DNA of 64,000 bases from Allopontixanthobacter sp041552775 (lineage in GTDB: Bacteria > Pseudomonadota > Alphaproteobacteria > Sphingomonadales > Sphingomonadaceae), in the NCBI GenBank assembly GCA_041552775.1, contig JBFEKH010000004.1, positions 1-64,000 of the forward strand, read 5' to 3'. The notes beneath the pieces were generated by a model. It made no database searches. It saw only the letters and a list, made by a program, of their open reading frames with translations, and was not told the DNA's origin. The position numbers were made by a program, and so were the translations under genes. Shown piece after piece: positions 26,025 to 35,836 of this stretch; positions within the stretch are counted from its first letter, which is position 1, and each line of letters opens with the position of its first letter.

Positions 26025-29000
26025 GCTTCAGCTCCCACGGATGTGCGGACTTTGGTCCCGATGCGTACAAGCACTTCACGCGCCGCGCCCTCCGCTGGAA
26101 AATCTATCGTTTCGCCGTCGAATTCTGCGCCGTCGACCTCAATCCGGAGGCCGCTCAGGTAAACCGCGCGCTCGACCACGATCTCGATCCGTGCATCGCC
26201 GCGCTTCAATGTGGCGCGGTATCCGGGCCAATCTGCCGGAAGAGAAGGTGCCACGCGAATGCCGCCATCACGCCAGGTGATCCCCAGCAGCCCCTCGACG
26301 CCGAGCCGCCAGGTCCATGCCGCCGCCCCGGTATACCAGCTCCAGCCCCCCTTGCCCCGGTGCGACTCGGCTGACGCAATATCGCCTGCGGTGACATAGG
26401 GTTCGATCCGGTAATGCTCCGCGCCTTCGCTGGTCGAACTGCGCTTGGCCGGGCAGATCATGTGGAAAATTCCGATGGCACTTTCTGCATCGCCGGTCTG
26501 CGCCAACGCCAGCCCCAGCCAGGCTGCGGCGTGGGAATATTGCCCGCCATTTTCGCGCAGGCCCGGCGGATAGGCCTTGATGTAGCCCGGATCGCGCGGT
26601 CCCTGGTCGAACGGCGGCCACAGCAAACGCGCGAGTTTCGCCTCCCGATCAATCAGTTCGCGCTTGGCCGCTTCCAGTGCCAGCGAGACACGGACAGGGT
26701 CGCCGCCAGCAAAGGCGGCCCAGCTCTGCGAGATTGAGTCGATCCGGCAGTCCGCTTCTTTGGCAGAGCCGATCGGGTGCCCCTCGTCGTCATAGGCGCG
26801 GCGGTACCATGCCCCGTCCCAGCCCGATTCCTCAACATTGCAGCGCAGGGTCACCGCGCGTTCGGCCCAATGCTTGGCCTCGCGCTTGCGGTCCATCCGC
26901 AGCTCCAGATCGGCAAGCAAGGCAGCCGTGACAGATCCGAACCACCCCAACCACACGCTTTCGCCGCGCCCTTCGTCCCCTACCCGGTCCATGCCGTCAT
27001 TCCAGTCACCCGTGCCCATCAGCGGCAGGCCGCCCGCGCCGAATTGCATCCGCTCCAGCGCGCGCTCGCAGTGATCGATCAGCGGCGCGCCGGGCGGGCG
27101 TGCTTCGAATTGGGAGTAGCGATCATGTTCATCGTCGGTCAGCGGGGGCGCGGACAGGAACGGCACGATTTCATCCAGGATCGTCTTGTCACCGGTGGCG
27201 CGGACATAAGTTCCCACCGCATAGGGAAGCCACAGCAGATCATCCGAAAACCGCGTACGCACACCGCGATCCGATGGCGGGTGCCACCAGTGCAGCACGT
27301 CGCCTTCCTCGAACTGATGCGCCGCACAGGTCAGGATATGCGCCCGCGTCCGGCCCGGATCGAACGGGATCAGCGCCAGCACATCCTGCAACTGGTCCCG
27401 GAACCCGATGGCACCGCTGGCCTGATAAAAACCGCACCGCGCCATAATTCGCGATGAGACACTCTGATAGATCAGCCACCGGTTGATCATCATGTCGAAA
27501 GCGGGGTCGGGTGTCTCCACAGTGATGCAGCCAAGCAGGTCATCCCATTCCCAGTTCACCGCGGCGTCGGCATCGGCGATCATCTCTGCGGAGCGCCACT
27601 CCGTAGCCAGCGCCAGCGCTTCTGTCTCGCCTTCTGCCTCACCCAGAATGAAAGACACTTCGCGGGTTTCGCCAGGCGCAATGTCGAGATGCACCTGATA
27701 TGCCCCGCAGGCATCTTCCCCTGCTACTTCGGTACCGGTCAGGCCCCAGCGGCCCAGTGCCGCGGGAAAACTTTCCGCCCCTTCCCGCCCGAGAAACTCT
27801 TGCCGATCGGTGGTGAAGCCATGCGCATCGAGCGAAGCGGTCAGGAACGCGGCGCGACCGGCGAAATCGATGTTCCACGGACTACTCGCCAAAATGACCT
27901 GGCCCAACGGGTCAAACCGGCAAGAGACATGGCGCCGGGCAATCGAAGCAAGCGATCCCAGCAACCATTCGGCATAATATGTCGCGGTCAGCCGGCGATT
28001 GCGCTCCGTGTTGTTGGTCAGGCGCAGGCGGACCACTTTCACCCTTGCATCGGGTGCCACAAAGGTCCGCTGTTCCTGGATGATGCCGTGGGAATATTTG
28101 TGCCAGCTGGAATAACCGGCCCCGTGGCGGATTTCACAAGGCTCTTCCTGACCCGAGGGTGCGGGAGTGACAGACCAGACTACCGCCGATTCTTCCTCTC
28201 GCAGATAGAGCGTTTCCACTTGCCGGTCACAAACCGGATCATTGGTCCATGTGGTCAGGCGGTTCTCGCCGCTGTTCACTGACCAGCTGAAACCGCCGCC
28301 ACTTTCAGTCACCAGCGTACCGAAATGATCATTGGCGAGGACATTTGCCCATGGTGCTGGGGTGGCCTGCCCCGGTTCAAGGCGGATCACGTATTCGTGG
28401 CCATCAGCAGAAAAGCCGCCGAAACCATTATCGAACGACAGCTTTTCGCGGCGTTTTCGCTTGAGCGGGAGAGTCGGGGGCTCCGCAAGACTGGGTAAAA
28501 TCGGCGGCGGCAGCGCGGGCGGCAAGCGCATCTGCGCCAGCTGATCGGCCAGTGACCGGGCGTTATCGTCCACAATTGCCCATGCCATGGTCTCCAGCAA
28601 CCGGATCTGGTCAGCACCGCTCTGGTCGGCGAATAGCAGGTGAATACCGCCATTGCGGCCGAGCATCTCGCTCGCCCCGATTTCCCGCAGCAATTCGTGC
28701 AATTCGCCGCGCATGGGCTCGGCATAAGTCGAACCGCTGGTCTGCAGGATCACTAGGTCGACCGGCAGTCCGGTGCGCCGCCACATCTGGTGGGCGCTGG
28801 CAAGAAGGGGCAACATGTCGCCCTCTGCGTCGTTTGTTCGCAGCAGCAGGATCGGCAGATCACCCGACAGCGCCAACCCCCATAACCCGCCCTGCCCTAG
28901 CTGGTTTTCGCGGATTCGCACCGGCCGTGCGCGCATGGCGGCATGGGGGTAGACCAACAGCGAGCCAAGGGACTGGATTGCGGGCAAGTTCTCCGGCTTC

Positions 29001-32000
29001 ATCCGGGCGCGCCCGACCGCGCGGGCGGCCTCAATCGCGGCATCCCCGAACACCCATTCCATGGAAGCAAGTGTGGCATGGCGCGCGGCGATTTCCAGCG
29101 CGGCGGGCGCGCTGGCGGCAACTGCAGTCACGATACAAATCACGCGCTGCTCACCCGGTTCCAGGAAAATTTCGGACTGGAGCGAAGAAATCGGATCGAG
29201 GGTCCAGCCCGCCGTACCCCCAAGCGGCTGGGAAGCCCCGGCGGGATCGCGCAAGCTCCGTCCGCGCCCGATGAAGGCGCGGCGATCCATTTCGTATTTC
29301 AACTCTTCGACCGGACCGTTGTGATCGATCATGAACTGGACCATGGTCGCAGGTGTTTCGCGGGCATTGCGCGGCCGCCGCGTAAACAACAGGCCGCCAA
29401 GCCGGGGGCGAAACTCACCCCCGGTGAACAATTTGCTGAAGGCCGGATGTCGTTCATCGTCAAGCGGCGGCGCAAGCACCACTTCGGCATAGGTGGTCAG
29501 CCGCAATTTGCGCGGCCTGTCTGTTTCGTTCATCAGCGTAAGCCGGCGGATTTCCAGGTCATCTCCGCTGCCCACACAGACTTCCATCCGCACGTCGATT
29601 CCGTGGTCGCGGCGATGGAATTCGGCGACATGTGGCTGGAAGATCGTGTGATATTCGTCTGCGATAACGCCGGTCGGCTGGCGCGTGGCGGACCACAGAT
29701 CGCCGCTCGCCTCCTCCTGCACGTAAAGCCAGATGCCATCGGCATCGCGCGTCGCGTCTGGCACGAAGCGCGTGAGCGACTGTCCCTGCCAACGCAACGT
29801 ACCCCCGCCGCTTTCGCCAATCCAGCTCGACAGTCGGCCATTGCCCAGGATTTGTATCTGGGGGAACGGGGTAAGCGCGGGTTCCCACGGCTGGATGGCA
29901 CCGGTCTGGAGCATGGCCTGCGGGGTTTCCAGCGTTTCGAGCCGTTCGAGCTCTGGGGGGATTTCACGCGGCACCCGTTCGCTCAGCAACAGCGAGACCA
30001 GCCGCATTTGCGGGTCGCGCGCAAAGCGCCGCACCATCACGTCTTCCGACAGCAAATTGGCAATTGCGCACAGCATCATGCCCTGGTGATGCGCCATATA
30101 GGCAAACACCGGAGTGAAGCGCGCGTTGGCGGGGACCCTCTCCGGCGTGAAATCGAGCGCTTCCCACATTCCGTAGCGGCCTTCCGCGCCCATCGCGGTC
30201 AGCTGGCGCAGGTTGGCCGTTGCCTGCCCCGGAGCAACTGCCAGCGCCAACCCGGAGGCATAGGGAGCGATAACCTGGTCCCGCGTCAAACCGCGCTTCA
30301 AGCCAAGGCCAGGGGTTCCAAAAGCCTGGTACCGGTAACGATGTTCCGGATCACGCTCGGCATAAGCGGACTCGGAGATACCCCATGGCAGACCGTGAGC
30401 CATCCCATAGCGCCGCTGGATATCCACCGCGACCCGCTCGCTTTCGCCCAGCAAGGTTTCCGGTTCGCCGCGAAGCAACAGGCGCGGCATCAGATATTCG
30501 AACATTGAACCGTTCCACGATACCAGAGACAGGCCGCTTGGACCTGCCTTGGTAACGGGGCGTTCCAGGTGGAACCAATGTTCGATCGGTACATCACCTT
30601 TCGCGATGGCAAAGAAACTCGCGAGCCGCGCTTCGGAGGCCAACAGATCATAATGATGGGTATCGATCCGGCTGGCGGTCACGTTGTGGCCGATGAAAAA
30701 CAGCCTCCGTTCACGGTCATACAGCCACGAGAAATCCATCGACCAGGCCAGCGCGACCGCGTCATCGGCCAGCGCCTGCATATCCTGCAGCAACTCACCG
30801 GGCGGCGCCTGGTCGCGCTGCATCTCGTCAACGTGATGCCGGACGCGGTCGAGCCAGGCAAACAGGTCGCGTAATTCCTCCGGCGCTGCGTCGGTATTTG
30901 TTTCGGGAACACGCTCCGCACCCGCTTCGATTGCAGGCAAAGCTGTCTTGCGAACCCACCGGATGAAGTTCTCCCGTTCCATTTCTCCTGAATCCACGAT
31001 CCCGGCCAAGCGTGCGCGGATCTCTGTGATCTCGCCGCGCAGATCACCGGCCTGGGGGAATCGAGTGACCGCCTTGAAAAGCAGCTCAAGCACATCGGCC
31101 AGCCCGTCCCACCGCTGCTGCTCGATACCGGTCTGCACTGCCGCCTCGCGCAATGTCTCGGCAAAGGCGATCAGGCAAACCGCCAGATTGCCGCTGTCAA
31201 CTGTCGAGACATAGCGCGGTTCCAGCGGGCGCAGATGGCGGGTTTCGTACCAATTGTAGAAATGCCCGCGATAGCGCTCCAGCCGGGCCATGGCATCGAA
31301 GACATTGCGTCCGCGGGCCTCCAGCTCCGCCCGGCCAAGATATCCCATGTCCCATGCAGCCGCGGTAGACAGCAGAAGCATACCGATATTGGTCGGCGAC
31401 GTTCGGTGCCCGACTTCCTCGTGCGGGGGCCCCTGGTAATTGTCGGGCGGCAGCCAATTGTCTTCCGGCCCGGCAAAGCTTTCGAAATAATACCAGGTCC
31501 TGCGGGCAAGCAGCCGAAGATAGTCCGCGTCGCCTTCCCCCAGCGGAACCGCTTTCGTCTGGCGCGGCCTGCCACTGAACAGGGCAATCTCGGGCGCGGC
31601 AATCCAGGCGGCGAGCAAGGGCAAGGCTTCTGGCAAGGCGCTCGGTCGCAACCAGATCACGGCAATGGTTATCACCGCAGCGATCACCGGACCCAGCCAC
31701 ATTTCATGCCAAACCATAGCCCGCGGCCCGCGCTGCTTCATGCGGGCAGCGATATGGGCAGCCGCGGTCCATTGGAGCAGATGCCGATGACTTACGAAGC
31801 TGCGCCACAAGGTGACGGTGATCGCATGGAGCGACAGCAGCGCTTCGTGCATCAGATACACGATTGCCAGCAGCCAGCGGCCCGCCTGATCAGATAGCCG
31901 CGCAACCAGTCCATAGGACACTCCGACCCGCCGCCCCCTTGCCAGCCCGCTGACAATATCGGTGAACAATTGCCACCCCGGGGCCAGCAGAACGAGCGCA

Positions 32001-34258
32001 GTCCAGAACCACGGACTTCCCGGCAGCACAAACCATCCAGCCATCGCCAGCGTCAACAGCCCCGGCGCCACCAGGCTGCGGCGAAGATTGTCGAGGATCT
32101 TCCAGCGATCGATCCCGCTGATCGGATTGGGCAACCGGGTGCCGCCAGCCCCGGGAACGCGCGGCCATAGCCAGGCGATTAACTGCCAGTCGCCCCTGAT
32201 CCAGCGGTGCAGCCGGCGGGCGTATTCGGGATAACTGGCCGGAAAGTTCTCGTACAGCACGATATCGGTGGCCAGCGCGGCCCGGCCATGGGCGCCTTCG
32301 AACAGATCATGGCTGAGGATGCGGTTTTCCGGCACCCGTCCGTCTACGGCCGCGTGGAATGCGCGAACGTCGTAGATCCCCTTGCCCACGAAAATCCCTG
32401 CGCCGAACAGGTCCTGATAGACGTCCGAAACCGCCCGGCTGTAAATATCGATCGCGGTGTCGCCCGTAAACAGGCGCGCAAACACGCTGCGGACCCCCGC
32501 CTGCGGCGAAATCTCGACCCTGGGCTGGACCAGCGAGTAGCCGCGGACCACTCGGTTCCGTTCCCTGTTCAGCCATGCACGATTGAGGGGGTGCGCAATG
32601 GTGCCGACAAGCCGCGCAACCGATCCCGGCGGCAACAGCGTGTCCGCGTCGACCGTCACCACATAACGAATGTCCCTGACCGCCGGTAAATTGCCTTCGT
32701 GCAGGGAGAAAGCCGACCAGTCGTCATCGATCAGCAGGCGGTTGAACTGCTCCAGCTTGCCGCGTTTGCGCTCCCAGGCCATCCAGCAACCTTCGCCCGG
32801 ATTGTACCGCCGCGGGCGCAGCAGCAAATGAAAGTGCCCCTTCCCGTCCTCGCCGAGATGGCGACGATTGAGCGCACGGATCGCCGCCACTAGCGTTTCC
32901 ATGATCTTCCGGTCTTCAGGCAGGGTTTCTGCGTCGGCATCGGCAAGATCGGCCAACAGGGCGACCTGCAATTGCGGATCGACATTGGCCAGCCAATGCG
33001 TTTCGAGCTGTTCGGCCAGATCTGCCACCTCATCGGAATTGGCGATTACCACCGGCACTACGACGAAGCTGCGCGCGCCATCCGGCAAGCCCTTGCGGCA
33101 GTCCAGCTTGGGCAGGACGCTTGGCGGCAGGATGCGGGTAATAATCCAGTGAACGGCGGTTATCGCCAGCACCGATGCAGGGACCAAGCTGACAATCATC
33201 GCGCCAAGCCATCCGGCGAATGATGCCCCGACCACAGCCAGATACAGGGCGGGCAGGATCAGGGCACTACCCCCCGACAGCAGAATCGCCGCGGCATAAA
33301 ACCGCCCCGGATTGGCCCGCACCAGGCGGCGTACCCGTTGATCAAACATTAGCAAGGCGCCCAGTTCGCGCTCAAGCTCGAACCGCCCCCGGTCGATCAG
33401 CCAATATCCGACATGATGACCAACGTCCTCAGCCCCGGCCAGCCGGGCGCGGTGGATTGCGGCATCGGCGATCTGGCATTCGCCGATTTGACTGGTCCGC
33501 GCAATTTGCTCCACAGCGGAACGGTATTTGTCCCGCGTTTCGAAATCCATTTTCAGGTAGTGACCGGATGGGTCCCGGCCTAGCGCCTCCTCCACCAGAC
33601 TGACCTGGTCGAAGAAATCCTCCCAGGGAATCGCAGCGATAATTCCCAGGTTCGAAATCGCCCGGGCAACCCGTTCAGTCGGATCAAGTGACTGCGGGTC
33701 AAGCGAGTGCGGACTGAGCGATGCCTTACCCAGCGAGAAGGGGAGTTTGATTGCACCGCCCAGCAGCGGCGTGAGCGCCACGACCAGGATCTCCACACAG
33801 GCGATCCGCAGCATCGTGGGGAAAGCCCACAATTCGGCGATCGTCAGTGGTGCGCGCTGTTGATAGGCTTGGACCAGCCGGACTGCCCCGCCGAGCGAGA
33901 CCTGCACGTGGCTGACGCGCAGATATTCATGCGCCAACTCGTAGATGCGCGGGGGAGAACTATCGCCTCCTGCAATGGTCGGTAATTGGCGATAGTAGCT
34001 GGGCGGCAGATCCTTGCCGATCTGGCGCAAGGCGCGGTGGACCTGGTAATCATTGTCGAGCAACCATTCCGCCGCTTTGCCGGCGTCGGGCGGCGGGTCG
34101 ACACAGGCCAGCCGGACGTCGCTTAGCCAGCGCTGGACATCTGCGACCTGTTTCCAGACAGCGACCGGTTCTGGGGGTACATGACTGATCCGGTGCCGAG
34201 CGGCCAGCTCGTGTGCCGCAATTTCTAGCGGCGATTCGGGATTGGCGTCACCGCTCAC
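26021..34258 (-). CDS. ndvB: Cyclic beta-1,2-glucan synthase-like protein (GT84/GH94), giant
   Basis: 2745 residues, close to the roughly 2800 of rhizobial NdvB/Cgs. Membrane helices lie near residues 310-365 and 740-900. A GT84 domain near 380-700 carries VTVDADTLLPPGS, HDLFEGAHGR and RRLHRWIRGDWQ. A glucoamylase-like domain near 1280-1400 holds YRYQAFGTPGLGLKRGL. Two C-terminal beta-sandwich/GH94 units follow, with GTGDWNDGMDRVG near 2410 carrying the likely general acid Asp. It would make and cyclise periplasmic osmoprotective glucan. The start is GTG 34258, overlapping the stop of the universal stress gene. No ndvA-type exporter is adjacent. The product could instead be a linear glucan. 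Confidence 0.92.
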   Translation of the reverse strand: MSGDANPESPLEIAAHELAARHRISHVPPEPVAVWKQVADVQRWLSDVRLACVDPPPDAGKAAEWLLDNDYQVHRALRQIGKDLPPSYYRQLPTIAGGDSSPPRIYELAHEYLRVSHVQVSLGGAVRLVQAYQQRAPLTIAELWAFPTMLRIACVEILVVALTPLLGGAIKLPFSLGKASLSPHSLDPQSLDPTERVARAISNLGIIAAIPWEDFFDQVSLVEEALGRDPSGHYLKMDFETRDKYRSAVEQIARTSQIGECQIADAAIHRARLAGAEDVGHHVGYWLIDRGRFELERELGALLMFDQRVRRLVRANPGRFYAAAILLSGGSALILPALYLAVVGASFAGWLGAMIVSLVPASVLAITAVHWIITRILPPSVLPKLDCRKGLPDGARSFVVVPVVIANSDEVADLAEQLETHWLANVDPQLQVALLADLADADAETLPEDRKIMETLVAAIRALNRRHLGEDGKGHFHLLLRPRRYNPGEGCWMAWERKRGKLEQFNRLLIDDDWSAFSLHEGNLPAVRDIRYVVTVDADTLLPPGSVARLVGTIAHPLNRAWLNRERNRVVRGYSLVQPRVEISPQAGVRSVFARLFTGDTAIDIYSRAVSDVYQDLFGAGIFVGKGIYDVRAFHAAVDGRVPENRILSHDLFEGAHGRAALATDIVLYENFPASYPEYARRLHRWIRGDWQLIAWLWPRVPGAGGTRLPNPISGIDRWKILDNLRRSLVAPGLLTLAMAGWFVLPGSPWFWTALVLLAPGWQLFTDIVSGLARGRRVGVSYGLVARLSDQAGRWLLAIVYLMHEALLSLHAITVTLWRSFVSHRHLLQWTAAAHIAARMKQRGPRAMVWHEMWLGPVIAAVITIAVIWLRPSALPEALPLLAAWIAAPEIALFSGRPRQTKAVPLGEGDADYLRLLARRTWYYFESFAGPEDNWLPPDNYQGPPHEEVGHRTSPTNIGMLLLSTAAAWDMGYLGRAELEARGRNVFDAMARLERYRGHFYNWYETRHLRPLEPRYVSTVDSGNLAVCLIAFAETLREAAVQTGIEQQRWDGLADVLELLFKAVTRFPQAGDLRGEITEIRARLAGIVDSGEMERENFIRWVRKTALPAIEAGAERVPETNTDAAPEELRDLFAWLDRVRHHVDEMQRDQAPPGELLQDMQALADDAVALAWSMDFSWLYDRERRLFFIGHNVTASRIDTHHYDLLASEARLASFFAIAKGDVPIEHWFHLERPVTKAGPSGLSLVSWNGSMFEYLMPRLLLRGEPETLLGESERVAVDIQRRYGMAHGLPWGISESAYAERDPEHRYRYQAFGTPGLGLKRGLTRDQVIAPYASGLALAVAPGQATANLRQLTAMGAEGRYGMWEALDFTPERVPANARFTPVFAYMAHHQGMMLCAIANLLSEDVMVRRFARDPQMRLVSLLLSERVPREIPPELERLETLETPQAMLQTGAIQPWEPALTPFPQIQILGNGRLSSWIGESGGGTLRWQGQSLTRFVPDATRDADGIWLYVQEEASGDLWSATRQPTGVIADEYHTIFQPHVAEFHRRDHGIDVRMEVCVGSGDDLEIRRLTLMNETDRPRKLRLTTYAEVVLAPPLDDERHPAFSKLFTGGEFRPRLGGLLFTRRPRNARETPATMVQFMIDHNGPVEELKYEMDRRAFIGRGRSLRDPAGASQPLGGTAGWTLDPISSLQSEIFLEPGEQRVICIVTAVAASAPAALEIAARHATLASMEWVFGDAAIEAARAVGRARMKPENLPAIQSLGSLLVYPHAAMRARPVRIRENQLGQGGLWGLALSGDLPILLLRTNDAEGDMLPLLASAHQMWRRTGLPVDLVILQTSGSTYAEPMRGELHELLREIGASEMLGRNGGIHLLFADQSGADQIRLLETMAWAIVDDNARSLADQLAQMRLPPALPPPILPSLAEPPTLPLKRKRREKLSFDNGFGGFSADGHEYVIRLEPGQATPAPWANVLANDHFGTLVTESGGGFSWSVNSGENRLTTWTNDPVCDRQVETLYLREEESAVVWSVTPAPSGQEEPCEIRHGAGYSSWHKYSHGIIQEQRTFVAPDARVKVVRLRLTNNTERNRRLTATYYAEWLLGSLASIARRHVSCRFDPLGQVILASSPWNIDFAGRAAFLTASLDAHGFTTDRQEFLGREGAESFPAALGRWGLTGTEVAGEDACGAYQVHLDIAPGETREVSFILGEAEGETEALALATEWRSAEMIADADAAVNWEWDDLLGCITVETPDPAFDMMINRWLIYQSVSSRIMARCGFYQASGAIGFRDQLQDVLALIPFDPGRTRAHILTCAAHQFEEGDVLHWWHPPSDRGVRTRFSDDLLWLPYAVGTYVRATGDKTILDEIVPFLSAPPLTDDEHDRYSQFEARPPGAPLIDHCERALERMQFGAGGLPLMGTGDWNDGMDRVGDEGRGESVWLGWFGSVTAALLADLELRMDRKREAKHWAERAVTLRCNVEESGWDGAWYRRAYDDEGHPIGSAKEADCRIDSISQSWAAFAGGDPVRVSLALEAAKRELIDREAKLARLLWPPFDQGPRDPGYIKAYPPGLRENGGQYSHAAAWLGLALAQTGDAESAIGIFHMICPAKRSSTSEGAEHYRIEPYVTAGDIASAESHRGKGGWSWYTGAAAWTWRLGVEGLLGITWRDGGIRVAPSLPADWPGYRATLKRGDARIEIVVERAVYLSGLRIEVDGAEFDGETIDFPAEGAAREVLVRIGTKVRTSVGAEA

Positions 34259-35292
34259 TCTTCAAAACGAAACACGGAAGCGTTGCGGCAGCTGGTAGGC
34301 TCGCGGCCAAAACTGCACCTGATATTGGGCCTGACGATCAGCAGCGGTACCGGCGAGTGCCCCGCCAGATATTCTGCCACACTGCCGCAGGGCACATCGT
34401 CCAGCCCGGTATTACCATGCGATGCCATGACAATCAGGTCTGCTTCTTCCTCGATTGCCAGTTCGCGTAACAATGATCGGGGATCGCCCGGCCCGCGGGT
34501 AATGGTCCTGACGTCCACCCCGTCTTCGATGCTGCGGCGGCGTAATTCGTCCAGATGCTGGACAGCGTTGCGTTTGTTATGCACGTCGATCTGGGACCGC
34601 AGTTGGTCCAGATGAGGCACACGGGATGCCCCGACAACTTCCAGCCGCGGGACGATATGAACCAGCATCAGATCGGCCGCATGGGTGCGGGCAATCCGGC
34701 GGGCGATTGGCAGCACGCTATCTGCCCTGGTAGACCCGTCGATCGGAACCATGATCCGGCGATAACCGCCCTTCCGAGGGGGCCCCGGCGGAACCAGCAG
34801 CAGCGAATGATCGGCGCGGTCGAGCAAGGCCTGCGCAGTTGAGCCGAGGCCTCTTGTGGCGTCGCTGCGGCGTCGGCCGATGGCCAGCAATGTCGCCCCA
34901 TGGCCCTGCGCCCAGTCCGAAATCTCCTCGGCAGGCGTCCCGGCCAGCAGAACGCTGTTCGCCCTGACTTCCACTTCGTCCTGATCGGCGAATTTGCTCA
35001 GAGTTTCATGCTGCGCGCGGCGGCGTAACTGCCATTCGATCGGGTCTGCGGGGGACGAAAAATGACCAGGCGCCTCGATCACCCGGGCAAAGGTCACCTC
35101 CAGTCCGAGGCTGCAGGCAATTGCCAGCGCATGTTCCGATATCGCATTCGCCTGTTCGCCGTCATCCACGCAGGCAACAAGCCGCGGCACCTTGTTCTCG
35201 GACCGGACTGCTCTGAATGGCATGTCTGTATATTGCGGGACCGGGCGCGAGCGCGAACCCGTCTCGACGAAGTATCTGAACTGGCTGCTCAC
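34255..35292 (-). CDS. Tandem universal stress protein
   Basis: 345 residues from GTG 35292, chosen because AAGGAGG precedes it by eight bases; the next upstream TTG lacks such a site. Two Usp domains are present. The first (VPRLVACVDDGEQANAISEHAL to DHSLLLVPPGP) has a less regular nucleotide loop. The second (RRIMVPIDGSTRADSVLPIARRIA to VPLLIV) ends with ASHGNTGLDDVPCGSVAEYL, the G-x2-G-x9-G-S type ATP loop. It is the first gene of the usp-ndvB-ppsA-pfkB run, and all junctions overlap by 3-4 bases. A role in starvation or oxygen limitation is family-based inference. Confidence 0.86.
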   Translation of the reverse strand: MSSQFRYFVETGSRSRPVPQYTDMPFRAVRSENKVPRLVACVDDGEQANAISEHALAIACSLGLEVTFARVIEAPGHFSSPADPIEWQLRRRAQHETLSKFADQDEVEVRANSVLLAGTPAEEISDWAQGHGATLLAIGRRRSDATRGLGSTAQALLDRADHSLLLVPPGPPRKGGYRRIMVPIDGSTRADSVLPIARRIARTHAADLMLVHIVPRLEVVGASRVPHLDQLRSQIDVHNKRNAVQHLDELRRRSIEDGVDVRTITRGPGDPRSLLRELAIEEEADLIVMASHGNTGLDDVPCGSVAEYLAGHSPVPLLIVRPNIRCSFGREPTSCRNASVFRFEE

Positions 35293-35381
35293 TACAGCGG
35301 CCTCCTTGGAAGTACTCGGAGGAGCGAATCTCCCTCGGCTTAACAAAGATGGGGCGGTGGTGGGTGACAGACTATAGGGAA

Positions 35382-35395
35382 CCCTCCTTAGAGGG
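35382..35395. promoter_or_regulatory. Small inverted repeat upstream of the stress operon
   Basis: CCCTC-CTTA-GAGGG, a perfect 5-bp stem, directly beside TATAGGGAA at 35373-35381. It lies about 90 bp upstream of the universal stress gene and 50 bp after the small gene on the same strand. It may be an operator or a short attenuating hairpin. Confidence 0.3.
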
Positions 35396-35445
35396 ACTCC
35401 AGCGGCGCGAAACGGGGGCTTACATGCCGCGCATTGCGCAGTGCA

Positions 35446-35610
35446 TCATAGCGTCGTTGATTCAGGCGTGGCGCTATCAATCTTGGCCCGCTCCTCCGCC
35501 AGCAATTGGCTCAGCGTTGCTCTCTTCTGCGCGTCCTCCTCAGTTTCCAGCAGACGGATAAACCGGTCTATATTTCGCTGGATCAGGAATTCATCATACT
35601 CACTCGACAT
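35446..35610 (-). CDS. Small conserved-looking acidic/basic protein, 54 residues
   Basis: A short gene starting MSSEYDEFLIQRNIDRF and ending ATPESTTL, with a good GAGG ribosome-binding site eight bases before ATG 35610. The reading RFIRLLETEEDAQKRATL followed by QLLAEERAKI predicts two amphipathic helices. Similar short stand-alone proteins with a 'LLAEE' ending are familiar in alphaproteobacteria, function unknown. It is upstream of the universal stress protein gene on the same strand and divergent from the ABC export operon. Coding character is supported by start, RBS and helix periodicity only. Confidence 0.6.
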   Translation of the reverse strand: MSSEYDEFLIQRNIDRFIRLLETEEDAQKRATLSQLLAEERAKIDSATPESTTL

Positions 35611-35784
35611 CGCCGCACCTCGACTCGAATCACCGCTTAACTTCGCTCAGATAAATTCTGGAGCCCGACATTTTCAAGTATGCCGGTATCGGCTCGGCGC
35701 AGCCTGAAAACGGATTGTCGGATGGAACGCGTGGCTTCGCGGCGATTCAACCGGTCCAGCGCGCAGGCCCAGATCGGTCGACTA

Positions 35785-35802
35785 TTAAGGAAACTTGCGT
35801 AA
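35785..35802. promoter_or_regulatory. Island-type 18-bp inverted repeat, copy 3
   Basis: TTAAG-GAAACTTG-CGTAA. The left arm has one change (A for C). Centred about 43 bp before ATG 35837 of the ABC ATPase, the position expected of a class II activator site, and about 180 bp before the divergent small gene. It overlaps the alternative TTG start at 35795, so that start and this site are mutually informative. Confidence 0.4.
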
Positions 35803-35836
35803 CGCCGCCCAGCGCTGGCCTTTCTATGTCCGCATA

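Noticed and set aside
28943..30508. 521-residue plus-strand reading
   Set aside because: Entirely antisense to the glucan synthase gene; Arg/His/Gln-rich composition is the usual shadow of a high-G+C gene.
35795..35836. TTG start giving 14 extra residues for the ABC ATPase
   Set aside because: It has a fair AAGGA site but sits inside a candidate operator and adds residues unlike the family. ATG 35837 was preferred, with doubt noted.
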